Program-made: the position numbers and the translations under genes
Part shown: piece after piece, positions 21,058-35,295 of the stretch
How the letters are laid out: every line of letters starts with the position of its first letter
Numbering within the stretch: position 1 is the first letter of the stretch
Source: Phoronis australis
Lineage: Eukaryota > Phoronida > Phoronidae
Assembly: GCA_002633005.1 (NCBI GenBank)
Contig: NMRA01000075.1
Coordinates: 575,615 to 639,614, forward strand
DNA length: 64,000 nucleotides
Direction: 5' to 3'
Notes under the pieces: generated by a model
Seen by the model: the letters and a program-made list of their open reading frames with translations, nothing else
Told to the model about the DNA's origin: nothing
Databases searched by the model: none

Positions 21058-21184
21058 CCAGTGGTGGATTTAAAGGGGGTTCGAAATTGGCCATGGTCTT
21101 CCTAAAATTCTCCCAGATCCCATTTGGCGGTTCGGGGGTGCAAATATTTGGCGAACTAAATCCTGGCTAATAGTCTGCCCCGCA
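21058..21184 (+). repeat. SINE-like repeat, copy 1
   Basis: It starts CCAGTGGTGGATTTAAAGGG and contains GGCCATGG, CAGATCCCATTT, GTTCGGGGG and AAATCCTGGCTAATA. The same order is found in reverse complement at 36651-36783. The opening resembles the widespread end motif of several SINE/LINE families. Confidence 0.65.
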
Positions 21185-24100
21185 TGCCCTCAACTCAAAA
21201 TCCTGAATCAGCCTCTTCTAGTAGAATATACTAGAAGGGTACAGAGTCCCTGGTGATAGACGATGCTTTTCTTATGGCAATGAAAACAAACACGAATAAT
21301 TTTGCAATTCAAGTCCAAAGCCAGCAGGTAGAAATTCAACCCACGACCATCGAGTGACAAACAGGGTTTATCCAACCACAAGAACATTACACTCAGTTTC
21401 AGTCACAGCATTGATAAAATTAGGGGTAGCCTTGTTCCAAGGCTGTATACTAAATACACTATATACTGAATATAAACCCTGGCTGCGTGCAATTTCGGGA
21501 TCTATGGAAGAAAAACACACAGTGGTACCTAGCTGTATTTTGACTACAGTCTTCATACATCTAGCTGGCTGGCTAGGGACTAGGGTACTACTGCAGCCTC
21601 GACTCGAGCACAACGATCACTATCGAACTCGATACGTAATTTTCCTACAGGTAATGGTTTAATCTAATTCTAAGCTTAATAATTAGACTGTTCAGCTCAT
21701 ACAGGAAGCAATATCGACACCAAAATGTCCAAGAAACGAATAAATTACCTGGTTAAGGCGAACTTCTCTTCTTCGCAGCAGTTCCGGAAACAGCTGACTA
21801 CATGTATTTGTCTCGAGTTGCCGAAAGGTCAAACCGCACAGCATTATGGGCAACATTCGTTTGTTTTGATTACGCAGATTTTAAGAAAATAAAAAATAAA
21901 AGAAAAATATTTGCAGAAAGTAGATAGACCCCATACCTACGGCGGGTATATTTCAATGGTTCTTATGCAGATTTACGATGCTTATAAAACGTTTAAAAGC
22001 GGATCGCATGGCTTAAACGTTTATGTTATTCGCCATACATGTACATGTAGACAAAAATGAACTTTGACGGCTGACATACTTTTATTGTATTTCAAATATA
22101 CTAACTACTACCACTCCACCAATTCCTTTAAATTACAGCTCTGACTTGTAAATTTGAAGGTTTACTACGCCGGCCAAAGATTTTGCCACATCCTATCTCC
22201 TACGGCAGACAGTTAGTTATTAATACTCCGCAGATAGTGTCAACGATTCAGTGAAGGTCGAGGCGCTCCTCTGCTTACAAGAATCGGAAGTGGAAACATG
22301 TGATTGGTTCAATGCCAGTGATGGCGGTGGAGATTCGATTTGCAGTACAGAAATGACAAAAATTGAAGTGTTATATATTGGTAATTCTCAGCCAGAGTAT
22401 TTCATATGAGGCGGTAGTTTTTAACGCAGGGACAGTTATGACAAGAGCGTTGGCATTTCACGACATGGAAGGTCAATACTCCCTGAAATACTACTTGCAC
22501 GATAATGAGATGGCTACACAAAAGTTGTCGAACGTTGCAGCAGCTACTCTGAGCTTTAATTCTAAAAGGTGCACAATATCGTTATGAAGTTGAAACGTCT
22601 ACCAAAATACAGCTGCAAACTGCGGCAAGCAGTATGCATCTGCAACGAATTTCTGTTTGTTAAATGCGCATGTCGATCTGCACCTCAGTCACGTGACCTT
22701 TACAACGCAAAATGACCAAAACACGTTTTTGAATTGGCATGCGTTGCGCACACGTACATGTAGTAGCTTGTTAGAGAACTACATGTTAGGGTCGTAGGAA
22801 GCGGGGGGGCGACATACATGTACCCGTGGCGCGGGGACAGTCGAGAGAAGAAAGACTGCTAAATGCGGATAAGAGAGAAAATTCAAGAGAACATTTAACA
22901 AATCTGTGTCAATGCATGGTTTACCTTTTGAGGACCCTGGCCAGGACATTGTTGTTGGGGTCTCCGCTTTCGCAGCACAGGTCGTCTAAACGCATTTGGA
23001 AACGTGCACGAAATCATTCATGTATACACTGTATAGTTCGAAAAATCAAGCGTTTTAATTTACTGGAATTTCAATTCAATAAGTCAATTTTTCGACTGCA
23101 AAACCATATTTTTCCAGAGGCCTATCTCTGGCAAGGGATAACGAGGACAATTGTCGTTTTTTTTCTCGAATTGTATATCATTTGTGAAAAATTGATGACT
23201 TGAAAGATATCATCAATTACTGCACATATAATGATTTTGAAAATACAGATATTTTCACATTGAGAGGCCCCACCCTTGAAGGATGCTATTGATGACATTC
23301 AAGTGGCCACAGTTTTGATGTTTTTATTGACAAATTCTTAGGGGTCCACTCACGGAGAGAGGGCCCAATGTTGGACGTGATTACGTCTATTTTCCTATTT
23401 TTTGTGAAACCGTGCAACCGACTTTCGTGTTGAAGAAGGTCACTTCCTGCACCTTCTTGTAACGACACCACGGTGGAATAAACTGTCACTTTTTGCCAAA
23501 CTTAATGGTGTTTAGCTTTTCCTAATTAAGGTGTCGCATTTCAGACGGGACCCTCTCTCGATGGAGCAGTTCGGGGAAATGTCCCTTTGTCCCACTTTAC
23601 ATGTAAATCCGATACTGCCAAGTACTCACGAAGGAAATTGCGATTCCATCTTTATCAAAAAACAAATCATTCGTGCACAGCACAGCATTATAAAGACATT
23701 CGACCCAAGCAACCAATAAAAGTGAAAAAATACAATAGGATTGACCGCCATCGAAAGGGAGTCAGGAATTTTAAACAACGAGAAGGCCGCTATTTATTGA
23801 TTACACAAAAGGACTATTTCCGTTGGTGAGTTACATAATAACGTTAATGTTTCCCATAGTATCACAAGAATAGTAGTTTTGAAGATGATTACTATGAGTT
23901 GTTCTTAAAGAATTCGCACATGAGGAAAACACTGCTGTTGATGCTACCATTGGGATGACCGTGTACAGGTCGAACGAGTGTACCCAAAAACTCGCAAGAA
24001 TAAACAAATTACACGTAAACAAATATCTCAGCGTTTTTATGTTTTCTTTTATTTGAGGTCAAGTTAAACTCGTAAACCGTTGTACATGTACATGTAAGTA

Positions 24101-24404
24101 CCTCGGAAATGAGCAAAAATTCACCTTACTATGAATGCCCAATCTCCCATTTCCCCCGGTTACCCGTCAAAAATCTCCGAGCATGCCTTCGGAAATTGCT
24201 TATAACATTCCGTTTAGATCAACAAAGTCCTTGGCTTTTTGATTTACATGTATCTACGAAAACCGACAGGTTAATATGTGATTTTTGGCAATTAGAAGCT
24301 AATCTTTTAAGAAATGATGACGATTTAGAGAATTTAGTTGAATTCTGAATATGGAAAAAACTATTATCCCATCCCGAAATAGTAAAGTGCACTTGGACGC
24401 TTCC
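21185..24404. other. Non-coding DNA, no gene recognised
   Basis: I find no family motif, no exon chain and no repeat shared with other parts of the window. Open frames here reach 125 codons at most (22826-23203, plus) and show no coding pattern. ACATGTACATGT palindromes recur near 22040, 22810 and 24080. Confidence 0.4.
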
Positions 24405-24640
24405 TGCCTATCTAAAATAACTCTCTAAGACATTGATGAAATTTGGACACTTCTCAAAAATTTATTCACAATTCAAATGACAATAAATGCATCGCTTTTT
24501 GACTTCGGAACTTTTATTGAAGGCCGACGATGGGAAAATTCGATTTTTGTCTATCTAAAATAAGTCTCAAGGAAATTGGTGAATTTCCGACAGGTCAACA
24601 ATGTGTCCGAAAATGTTCTGAAATGACAATAAATTGTTTA
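24405..24640. repeat. Diverged tandem duplication, about 145-bp unit
   Basis: CTATCTAAAATAA starts each unit (24408 and about 24550). Both contain a GATGAATTT-like stretch and AATGACAATAAAT near the end. Divergence is high, so this is an old event. Confidence 0.6.
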
Positions 24641-27219
24641 GTGGCTCAGGAACTAGATTTCTGGGTTTAAGTTATATATTTACTTGTGTCTAGCAAAATA
24701 CCTTATCTTCATTCTCGGGGAACATCAAATACAAACTATATTCCGCGTAGCGAGAAAAAAAAAGATTTAGCAGAACCACCTTGGAACCGCACAACCGCGT
24801 GGATATTTGTTTACTACTTATCCAAGGTCAAAGGTTTTAAAGGGCTTTCACTTAAATCGAATCTCCCGCCAGGTACAGAACAGCTTCGTATACCCTCAGT
24901 CCTTTCATTCTCTAAGACGCCATCACATTGAGCCAACGAGGTGTACAGTGTACTTACGATAGAATGGTGCCGGGGAAAACAAAGCCAAAATATAGTTTTG
25001 ATACTAAGGGAGTTGTGCGTCAACATGCATACGACCGTTGACGTTGAAAACGAATGCAACGAGTAGCCTCAGGCCTCTGTGGTCATGAACACAGAATGTT
25101 ATGAAAAGAGATAAATCCTCACCCTAATTCATTAATTCAGTTAATGAGTTGACATCTCGATGTTTCGATCTCATGCTAACGACATACTTTAACCACCGAT
25201 TCGATTTTTGTAATCAATTTCTTACTTGGTTTCTTATCAGTCTTCCGGCATGCGACGTGTACAGGCTATGAACTGTGACCTACAGTAAAAGTTGGCTTGG
25301 AACAATTCGGCTATTTGATGTTTTAATGATAATTAAGTTAGTTACGCACTGCAAAATCAGTTGACATTGCGAGTGACTGTTGAAATAGCTAACATAGTTA
25401 AGGATTGTATAGGTTATTTGTACCGAAAACAAGTTTTCACCGAATAATTAACCGAAGACTGCGAGATTTTCACTTGTCCCAGTTTAATCGGCTTTTTCTC
25501 GGCTTCGGCAAATCGACATTATTTGAACTTAGGAACATTTAGTTCTCAAAAACGGCTCAATGTATTTCACTGAAATTTTCCAAACTTAACACTTAGTCAT
25601 CAATCTCAAATGATCTGTTAGGATTTTTGATATAGAGTCCTAGTTTTTGCGTAATGTGACAAAGACGAATTATTTATAAAAATACCTTACGTTTTGCGGG
25701 TTGATTTGTCGAAAATTCCTAACAGCGTTTGGAGGTACTACTGGTGAACTTTTCATTTAAAGAAAGGTTTCGTTTAAATCGACTGAGGGGTTATTTTGCT
25801 ATGAATGTACCTTTCTTAAAAATGAAATTTTGACTTAAATAGGTTTTTACGTAAATAGCACATAAATACAAAAAGTATATTTATATGTCCTGGTCTTTGT
25901 TCTTTCATAAAGTAAAATACTTTTACTAGTTGACACTGCTTAGTTTTTTGATATACGAGTTAGAATGCAGGCCACTAAATAAGGTTGGAGATAACCTTGA
26001 ATAAATAAAATAAAACTTATTGCTCATCAACTTAAAAAGGTTGTCTTTTAACTTCCATGATGTTTTTGGTTTCCAGTAGTATTGTTCAACGAATTTTTGT
26101 TCTTCAAAACTGAATCGTTTGCTTGCATTTTCCGTGCATGCTACACACACGGCATGCGCGCACCCAGCCTTAAATATAGGCGGTCTCGAATTTTTGAGGA
26201 TGTGGACCTTTTACTAAAGAAAAAAACGAATACGGGGTTCATTCAGGGCTATGAATTTTGCATACGCCGAATCCTTCCTTTTTAGGGGACTTTTGTCTCA
26301 TTTTTCTCTGACTTTTTGTTTCTCTGAGGTAGACCTCTTTACCCACTTTGCCAAATGGGGAGAGGCTCATGCGAGCCCCCGACCCTCCGGGTGCGTGCAT
26401 GAACGGAGCACGTCATGAGAGCCACGTTACAAATTGGATGTAACCATGCAGTAGGCCTGCGTAGAAGCTCAGTTAACCACGGGAACTGAATTTTATATCC
26501 AGACATTGAAGTGTGTTACATTTTTGGACACACTCTGTATCATTTCCCGGGCAACCAGAAACTGGACTACAGGCTGTGTTCCATAAAAGAATTCTGAAAC
26601 GGCCACAAAGCCACTCATACCAGGCACGTCGGGACCTCACCTCTTTCCAAAGATTACTTCAAAGAATGGCCATAATAAAATGAAGTTTTCCCGATACTGA
26701 ATCATAATAAAACGAACCTTGACCTACGATGTTGGAACCCAGTTATAGTTACTTCAGGCAGCTCCCATCTACCCGTCAGTGCGCTCGTGCCATTGACCCA
26801 TTCTTACTATTCGTGAAACTTTTGTTCACTACGGTTACTCAAATCCCTGCGGCTGTTTCCCCGGTACGGCGGACTTGAGGGTGTTCGGTACAAATATGTT
26901 GACATCCAGAGAACGGGGAGGGGCGGGGGACCCCCCCCCCCCCAATATTTTTTCCTTTATACGGGCCTGCACGTAGGTCACTTTTGTCGCCATCTCTTCA
27001 TATTGGGAAATGCATGAGCTGCTAATCCATTAGTATTTCAAATGGTTTGCCATTTTTGTAAGATATTAGTACAACCTACCGAACAGCCATGGGCATTTGC
27101 AGGCATTACAATGATAGAAAAGATGCTGAAACGCTTTATATGTCAGTAGGCTGAAGCTTCCCGTCAGCATGCGTTACATGGGATCTGAAGGTGGCGCTGA
27201 ACTCTTGTCCACCAAAGAC
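24641..27219. other. Non-coding DNA with a 13-base C run
   Basis: No gene recognised. A C homopolymer at 26931-26943 follows a G-rich stretch, which makes the base count there unreliable. Confidence 0.4.
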
Positions 27220-27594
27220 CTGGGCCTAGTCTCTAATCTTTTTACTCAAAATGGAACTCAACATTATGTTTAGAATTTTCTACTCTACCTTTGTAGGAAC
27301 TCAAGATAAGCATCTATTACTCTATTCTCGAGTACATAATGACTTACGTGGATAATTTATTAGTCCTAGTTTGCAGTTGATAAACCCAACATTAAAGCTA
27401 AAAGTTCGAGTTTGAACTCAAATTTCGAGTCTTTACTCGACTTTGTAGCACGAATATAAGGATCTTCAAGTGTATAATGTATTCGAGCACAGTCTGATAA
27501 CCACGTATCTTCAGTTTGCACAGAAGGACTAGAGCATTTGCCAAAACTAATTTCGAGTTCGTTTCGAGCACAAATATTAGAGACCGGGCCCTGG
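27220..27594 (+). mobile_element. Foldback MITE, copy A
   Basis: The left end (CTGGGCCTAGTCTCTAATCT) is mirrored at the right end (GAGACCGGGCCCTGG). The inverted arms run for at least 80 bp and include AACTCAAGATAAG-type words. Related copies are at 42247-42652 (same orientation) and 47161-47541 (opposite). It has no coding capacity. Copies A and B stay similar for another 30 bases at the right (TGGCGGG), so the true boundary may be further out. Confidence 0.8.
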
Positions 27595-28526
27595 TCGCCA
27601 TATGGCGGGTTTGTGTATTTCAATGTGGTGCGGCTATTCGTTTGATTACCGTACATAATTCCCAATAAATATTCAAGTGGAATGATTAAACCGCTAAGAG
27701 CTCTTTGTGAAGCAGTCAGCGATGAGGATTTCCACTATGTTTTCATCACATAGGTGCTGTGGATAAGAAACAACATGAGAATTTATTTTTGTCACCCGAG
27801 TGTTCGACTTCTAGAGAGCACGTGGGACTGACTTTAATTTTTTTTCCAACCCAAGCGCTTGACTTTTAAGTTAAGCAACCGAGAAATTGTACCTAGAGTC
27901 TTGTAAGCTGAAAGTCGCGTGCCTGAGTTAGACCATATAAACCCGTCTTTCATCACAAAAAAAATAATTTAGATCATTGACGTTAATGAATTTGTCCTCA
28001 AATTGCTCCTTAGACACTTCTATGATTGTGCCAATACTTTTCGAACTTTTGCGCCTAGTTAATTCAAGGTTCCACCGTGCCAGCAACGTGCGTGGCAGAC
28101 GTCTTTATTTATCTGCGAGAAAAGCGATTTTCCGAAGTCAGCCCTTGCGCGAATTCAAACCGTAAGCCGATCGTGTTTGCGTTGCCAAACTCTCTAATGA
28201 CGAGATAAATCGCACTCGATTACTCATAAGGAATTTTAATTTGTAAAATCATCACCAAATGTCTGCCAGATTTTTGGTGAGACTTGGCAATTTATGATAA
28301 AATACAAAAAATCTGATTTTATTGGTTAATAGCTTCACGTCAAAGTTAATAACTTCAAAAATCTATCCCATCCAACAATGGTCATAAAATGCGTTTTTTA
28401 GCCATAAACACGCTAATGTCATTTTAAAGACACTAGAGTGTACAAAACGAGAAACACTGTCAGGAGAGCAATATACTATATGGGGTAGTCTCATTTTGAT
28501 CACCAGTTTTTATTGGTGACAGATTA
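27595..28526. other. Non-coding DNA, no gene recognised
   Basis: Unique AT-rich sequence between a MITE and a TIR element. I see no exon or repeat. Confidence 0.35.
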
Positions 28527-29621
28527 GCTCACTTGCGAGTTTCCAGTTAGTCGTTGTGACGTAACCTGAAGTAGGGCAAAACCCGCCATATTGCTCTTGT
28601 TTTGCCCCGAGTCTGCTACATACGCTAAATCTTACTGGAGTTCTTATGGAGCAATTCACGCTTAAAACGTTAACACAATTTACGAGATGGTAGGAGGATC
28701 GTGGAATAACTGTGAATTGGCGAAGAAAATGTGAACTTGTGTTGTGCGAAGCTGTGAACGAACTGAAATTGGAACTCGACCAGGGCTAGGCTTGAATGCC
28801 GCAGAAATAAAGGGCCGATAGTGCATCTTTATCCCCATAAAAAGTTACTCACTTCAAAATACGGCAAATAAAATCAGATCAAACATGCATAAGCGCACAT
28901 GGAGTTATAATTAACACATACCATGACTCTGGATACAATTTAGTAAACAAATATCTTGAACATATCCATGAAAATCTCGCGATTCGCTCGAGTATCTCTC
29001 ACCGGGCGCCATTTTGAGGAAATTACGTAAAATCACGCCTGTTGACGAACTAAAAGTCCATGGGACACAAATCTTACTTTCAATTGACATCTTAACGTAC
29101 TATTTTGTAAGTGTCAGGCGCCAAGTCACGCGCTTCGCTAGCCTTTGCCTCATACTCACCGGACTCAGTTAAAATAATTTGTGGTTGTCGCGCGCGCGGT
29201 GAAAAAGTTAACGGTAAGCAAAAAGTGGAGTTCGCCAAAGTAATCTGAATTCTCATAGCTATGCTTCATCAAAGGATCACTGAAGAAAGTAAGCGTCTTT
29301 TTAAGTGATAGTTTTAAATGTAGGATATAATTTTCGAGGTGAAAACTATTAACCCGTGTTATTTGCGTACCGCCCGTTTAAAACAAACAGGAAGAAATTA
29401 GTACAGAACGCGATGGGACGTATTATAGCGCGAATCTGAAATAAATTTCTCGTAAAAGCAATGCTTGTTTGGCACTAAGATTAAAAACTCGAAGTTAACT
29501 GAAAAGACTACACTCTTCTACCGTGTCGGGTAAATGGCCAAACGACAAGAATTTGTCCTACTTACGGTGACGTCACAGTCTCACAGAATCGCGCGTTGTT
29601 GTTATTAACTCGCAAAAGGAC
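28527..29621 (+). mobile_element. TIR DNA element, copy 2
   Basis: The ends are GCTCACTTGCGAG and CTCGCAAAAGGAC, flanked by TA on both sides. It has the same internal order as copies 1 and 3: TGTGACGTAACC, GGCGCCATTTTGAGGAA, CGCGCGCGG and GGTGACGTCACAG. The left subterminal palindrome is mutated here (TGACGTAAC). There is no transposase ORF. It is about 1.1 kb and is the most diverged of the three. Confidence 0.85.
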
Positions 29622-30363
29622 TATTCGCTAAAGAAAACCAACTTGATTATATGACTGACCCGCAATCATATTCTACTTTCCAACTTTGGAATTGAATGTT
29701 GAAAAGGTGACTGAATCAAAAATTTACCTAATTCATCTTAAGTCTTTATCGAGATACGTAACCCAACAACGATTAGTTATGGATTGTCAAGCTCTGAGAA
29801 AAATATCAAATAAAAGTCGTTACATTAAGCATGCTCAATCTTAGCCAAATTGAGTTAAGTAACCGGTAAACTGATTACGTTAAAGCGTATTGGTCTGAGA
29901 TTGTAAGGTGTGGGAGGGGGGGGGGGGCGGGGTGCCAGGACAATGGCAAAGATCCTAAACGAAACAAAACTTAAATACTTTGTAAACGACTGCCACTTGG
30001 CATTATATCACTTGTTTTATAGCGTTTAACTCCCGTGTACAGATACAGAAAATATGAAGTTGTGAGTTGGTTGCGGTGGTCACTAGAGTATCCAGAGCTT
30101 TAACTAGTGCCAGATTTGCACCGTGTCCTCAGACCCTGTTATACATGTACCTTTACAAATGACCAATTCTTTATCTTACGCATAGTCTCTCGGTCTTTCT
30201 GCCTCGGGCACAATGATATCTCTCCGCCACTGCCGTCAGAACGTTGAAACGTGCTTTGGATGCGTGGTCTTACAGTCATACAGACGATAGCGCCTGGTTC
30301 AAAACATGAGATATAAAAAAATGTTTGCACAGAACGTTATACTGGTGGTATAAAAGGTCAATA
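29622..30363. other. Spacer between TIR copies, with a long G run
   Basis: No gene recognised. A G homopolymer near 29915-29927 interrupts otherwise AT-rich DNA. Confidence 0.4.
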
Positions 30364-31534
30364 GCTCACTTGCGAGTTTCTCGCTAGTCACTGTGACGTC
30401 ACCGGAAAGGGGGCAAAATCCGCCATATTGCTCTTGTTTTGCCCCGAGTCTTTGCTACACACGCTAAAACTTACTGGAGTTCTTATGGTGAATTTTACGC
30501 TTAAAACGTTAAAACAACTTAAGATATGGTAGATGGGTCGTGGAATAACTGTGAATAGACGAAGAAAATGTGACCTTGTTATGTTGTGCGAAGCTGTGAA
30601 CGGACTGAAATTGGAACTTAACCCGCTCTAGGCCTGAATGGCGCAGGCATACAGGGGCGATAGTGTATCCCCATAAAAAGATATTCACTTCAAAATACAG
30701 CAAATAAAATCAAATGAAACATGCATATGTGCACATGAAGTTATAATTAACACATACCCTGACTCTGGACACAATTTAGTCTACAAATAACTTGAGCATA
30801 TTCATGAAAACCTCGCGGTTCTCTCGAGTTTCTCTCACTAAAGAGCCGCCATTTTGAGGAAGTTACGTGAAATCACGCCTGTTGACGAACAAAAAGTCCA
30901 AGGGACACAAATCTTACAAATTTCACTTGATATTTTCTCATGCTATTTTGCAAGTGTCACGCGCCAGGTCACGCGCCAGATCTCGCGCTTCGCTCAGTCT
31001 CGCGCTAGCCTTTGCCTCATACTCACCTGACTCAGTTGAAATACTTGATTGTGGTAATCGCGCGCGCGGACAAAGTTAACAGTAACCACAAAGTGGAGTT
31101 GGAATTCTTCGCCTAAGTCACCTGAATTCCCGTATATATGCTTCATCGAAGATATGTTTAGAAGCAGAAAGAGTCACTGAAGAAAGTAAGAGCCTTTTAG
31201 GTGCTAATTTTAGGTGTAGAATGTATTTTCGACGAGGTGAAAACTTTACCAGTGAGCGGATTTCGCCTACCGCCCGTTTAAAATACACGGGACGAAATTA
31301 GTACAGAACGCGATAGAACGTATTGTAGTGCGAATCTGAAGTTCATTTGCCATAACAGCAATGCTTTTGGGCATTTTTCGAACTAAACGGCTAAAAACTC
31401 GAAGACAATAACAGAATACACTCTGCTACCGTATTGGGCAAATGACCAAACGACAAGCTTTTGCCCCACTTCCCGTGACGTCACAGTTAAGTCTCACATA
31501 ATCTCGCGTTATTGTTATAAACTCGCAAAAGGCC
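30364..31534 (+). mobile_element. TIR DNA element, copy 3 (uninterrupted reference copy)
   Basis: The ends GCTCACTTGCGAGTTT and (reverse complement) GGCCTTTTGCGAGTTT mirror each other, followed in both arms by TGTGACGTCAC, GGAA and GGGCAAAA. TA flanks both ends. The sequence GATAGAACGTATTGTAGT near 31312-31328 is the empty site for the LINE insertion found in copy 1. Short frames inside (for example 30867-31079, RARSRARS) come from repeated CGCGCCAG words and are not genes. Confidence 0.88.
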
Positions 31535-34500
31535 TATTCTTGTTCGCCGCTTGACACGATGATGGGTTGCGATGTCATTTCAATGTTTGCTGTCGCAATG
31601 GTAATAAAATGAAGACTATTTGAGGACTGATACGGGTATCGCCACACCTCCTCCACCCGAATCTGTTAGAATAGACTAATCCTAAACTGGAAATAAATAT
31701 TAAGTGTTACCATGCTGGCGAGTGCAATTTTCGATTAGGGAAATACGCAGAGCTAACGAACCAATGCGTATTGTGATGACAAACAGCTTTCGTTTTCCAC
31801 ATTCAAAATGTCCGCAAAAAGGAAACAGTGTTTCGGCAGAAAAGGCAGTAGGCCTACAGCGTAAGGGAAAATGTCTCGATAGGAAAGGAAAACAGTTTGT
31901 GAGAACGCGTCTGTTGTTCGTGCGGAGAATGCACTTTGACTGTATGTGCGTACTTGGCAGGTGGTGATCAAAATTTTTGCTTATGATAACGGAAATCATG
32001 CTCTGTGTTCCTTATTAATAGAATTTTACGACGTTTTCTTATTTGTTTCCATTGTTATGCGTCAGTTGTTGCATGGTTCAAATGGGTCACCCAAAATGTC
32101 CAACACCGCTAAATGTCCGTAAATGAAACAAATAACATTTGCCTTCGTTAACTCGTCTTGATCTCCACGATCTGGGTCAAAGAGAACAAGTCGCTTTTGT
32201 GCTCTCTGAACACTAAAGATTTCTATGTCAAATGTTTCTTAATGCACTGAGTTCATTTGAGTTTACCCAAACCTAGTATAGATGCGGAGTTCGTAGCACT
32301 CAAACAGGGAAATGTGTAACCTTTAGAGACGTCAGTTAAGATTTTTCGCTTGATCACTACAGGCACTGAAAGCACTCTCGTGACAATGCATCTCAGAATA
32401 ACGTGCGGCAATGCATCAAATAATCACACGGTTCCTGGAACATTAGCGGAAACTTTCGGTAATGACGTCACGAATTAAACAGTCAGGTCGATAACGGAAG
32501 CAAGGCTCCTATGCATAAAGGAAAGGTATTCTATAAGTGACACGTCCCGAAGGCACTCAGGTCTTGCGTGACGACTGTGATTAGCGATTGTATGCCGGGC
32601 TTACAATTTCATCGCGCATATTAACCCTTGCAATTAAATTATTTGTTTTTCTGCCCACACGGGAACGAGTTCATAAATGGAAGTTTGCCAGTTGGTATTG
32701 TGATGTATTCTAGTGCAAAGTTCTGTTTTATGGTTTATTCTGGTATCTAGTACAATGGTCTCGTTCGGTATAATTTAACGCATTTGTACTCAAGAGAATC
32801 GTCCTTACATACACTGTAAATCTCACTGTTGAAGTGAAAGTGGCGTCGAGAATTTTGATTTCATCCTTAACGCGGTGATGAGCCCTCTTTCCTCGCATAA
32901 ATAATTTGATTTATGTCTTTTACCGGCCGTTATAAAGTTGTCTCAAATTGTTCACACTGCAGGTTATGTCAGGGCTTCGAAATGAGTGACAGTTCATGAT
33001 TGGCTGAGATTAGGCTCTACAAGTTGGCTTGTCACCTCTGCGTATCATTTTATGCGCCAAGGATTGGCTCAAGGAATATCGAGCTGTCAGCTCTTTACAA
33101 GCCCGGAAAGAACTCCCGAGACCAATTTGAAAGAGGCAAATGGTCTACATGGAAATCGAACGTTCATTTCTGGAACGGAACGCGTGTACACTGTACATGT
33201 TTATGAAGACCGTTGTCTTATACCACGAGTCAAGACCAACATAACAGAGCACGTGTTTCTGAACGTTTTCAATAGTCCCCACTTTGGATCACATTGCGTT
33301 CAAACATTGTTTCAACACCTGGGAATCGAGTTCCCCTCGCCTTTAAAATGTATTATCGCTGTCCACTTATTCAGGTATCGAGCGGTGTTGTTCATGGCAA
33401 AGTATTTTTTCGGCGATGCTTTACTTTAAAATTTTCTTGACAAGGGATGATGATATTAAAAGTGTCTAAGTAACACATACATGTACTCCAACAGAGGTCC
33501 GTTTGAGGGTTGATAAACTTCAACGGTGGTGCAGTGTCATTTTAAAGCTTTGGTCATACCTATCGTACCCAGTAAAGTAGTCGTAACAAGCAACCGAAAA
33601 CGTAGGAAACCATTATATGTGGTTAGATGATTGGAATTGTTACGGAATACGTAAAAAATGTCAAATGTGGTATCAGCTTTTGTCCGTTCGCCTATTACTT
33701 TGTGACATTCAGATTTTAATGCTTAAAGAGGAAATTGCAAAGTCTAAACCAATATGAACAACAATATGGTCTAAATTCTTGTTCATAATTATCAATATAA
33801 TTGCTATATCCTTAACATCAAATTGTATGTCGCTATACAAAGAAATTTACATATTTAGTGCCGTGGTGTTGTAACGCCATTGTTGTAACGGAGAATAGAA
33901 AGGGCGCCATTTTCGTTCGTTAGTACACATCTGTGACGTGTGTAGGGGAACACAGAGGAAACAATGTGTGTCCATGTGAGTACAGCAGCGTAGGTGAGGA
34001 ATATTTTGAAAGATACACGGACGGACAGGTGGAGTTTTCAGATAATGCCGCCCTTTCGGAAGTGAAGTAGGGGGGTGACAGATCTCATAGGAACAATTGG
34101 TACGTGTTAACAGCTTTTCTGTATTGGAGCCGTTCTCCCTCGAACCCTTTCACGGCCCTTGCTCCGGTCGTCAAAGACGCAGCTTCAGCCGGTTTGGCCT
34201 GGGGGGGGGGTAATTCTATAGGTTATGGAACAGGTCACTTCATTTTCGTGCTCAAGGGCCAAGTCAACTTGGACCAATATCAATGTGCAGATGTGTTCCA
34301 AAACAGTTTTATTTTGTAAGGCGATGCTTGAAATAGAAACAACAATTTCATGTCTATGTACTGTCACGCTTTCCCCCGTGTGTGGGTGGGCGCAGGTTGT
34401 TACAGACCGGTGCTAATAGCTTTCGATGCGACGATTGACGGAAAACTGGTTCGAGTTAATTCTTTGTTAATCGCAACCGTATGTTCACAAGCCTAGTACT

Positions 34501-35294
34501 CAAACACTATTTCGTAGTAAACAAATTACATCATCACTGTACTTAACTCAGGGGTCATGGCAATCAAACAGAATAACAAAACAAAACAATACAACTAAAA
34601 ATACTATCACACTATATTCTGACATGTACATTGACCCAATGTTGCCATTATTTATAAATAAAATATGGTACATGGCCTGGATACAAGTCGACTTTGGTAG
34701 GAACTGCCTGGTAAAGTTTCTGAGGGCATCCCATTGGATTGGTGATTGCCCATATAGCATATGGAGAAGTTTTAAGAAATGTTTACTGTAATATTTAAAA
34801 TATGGGCTACCTTTTGAGTGGCAAAACTGCTTTTCAAGTTGATTTGCGCCATTAGCATTGTCTAGCTTGATTCATGGTATGTGGGTGCCGATAGGGTTCA
34901 GATTGAGAGAACAGGTCTCACGACTACTTACAAAACAGTCCACTCCATCAATGAATCAGGGCAACTGCCTTGTGTTTTAGGGTCAGCTAAATATAAAACA
35001 GCTAATGTCCATTACTGTATCCCCCGGGCATGACCTATCACTGCCTTGGGTTTAGCACTATACATTTTTATGAAATTAAGTAGGCTGTGATGTTCCAAAG
35101 TTTGTTTTTTGGAAACACATTTGATTTTTGTTCCGTTGTAAACAGGTCGCTGCTCAAGTTGGGTTCATTCTGAACAATCAATTTACTTGGAAACTGGAGT
35201 TATATTCAGCCCCCTCAATGAAATTTGGTAAATTTTTCAATTCGAAATTTTAATGTTTCCTGAAGTAATGTATTATTGTTGACACATCCTGCAG
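31535..35294. other. Non-coding DNA, no gene recognised
   Basis: The longest frame (32986-33429, plus, 147 codons) has no recognisable pattern. A GC-rich patch near 33890-34220 contains GGGCGCCATTTTCG and a ten-base G run at about 34201, loosely promoter-like. The 3' end may hold upstream exons or UTR of the P2X7-like pseudogene, but I could not recognise any. Confidence 0.35.
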
Positions 35295-35295
35295 G

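Noticed and set aside
30867-31079. RS-domain-like peptide (RARSRARS)
   Set aside because: Arises from repeated CGCGCCAG words inside a TIR element; not conserved as a frame in the other copies.
32986-33429. 147-codon plus-strand frame
   Set aside because: No motif, a competing frame on the same strand, and no splice or promoter support.
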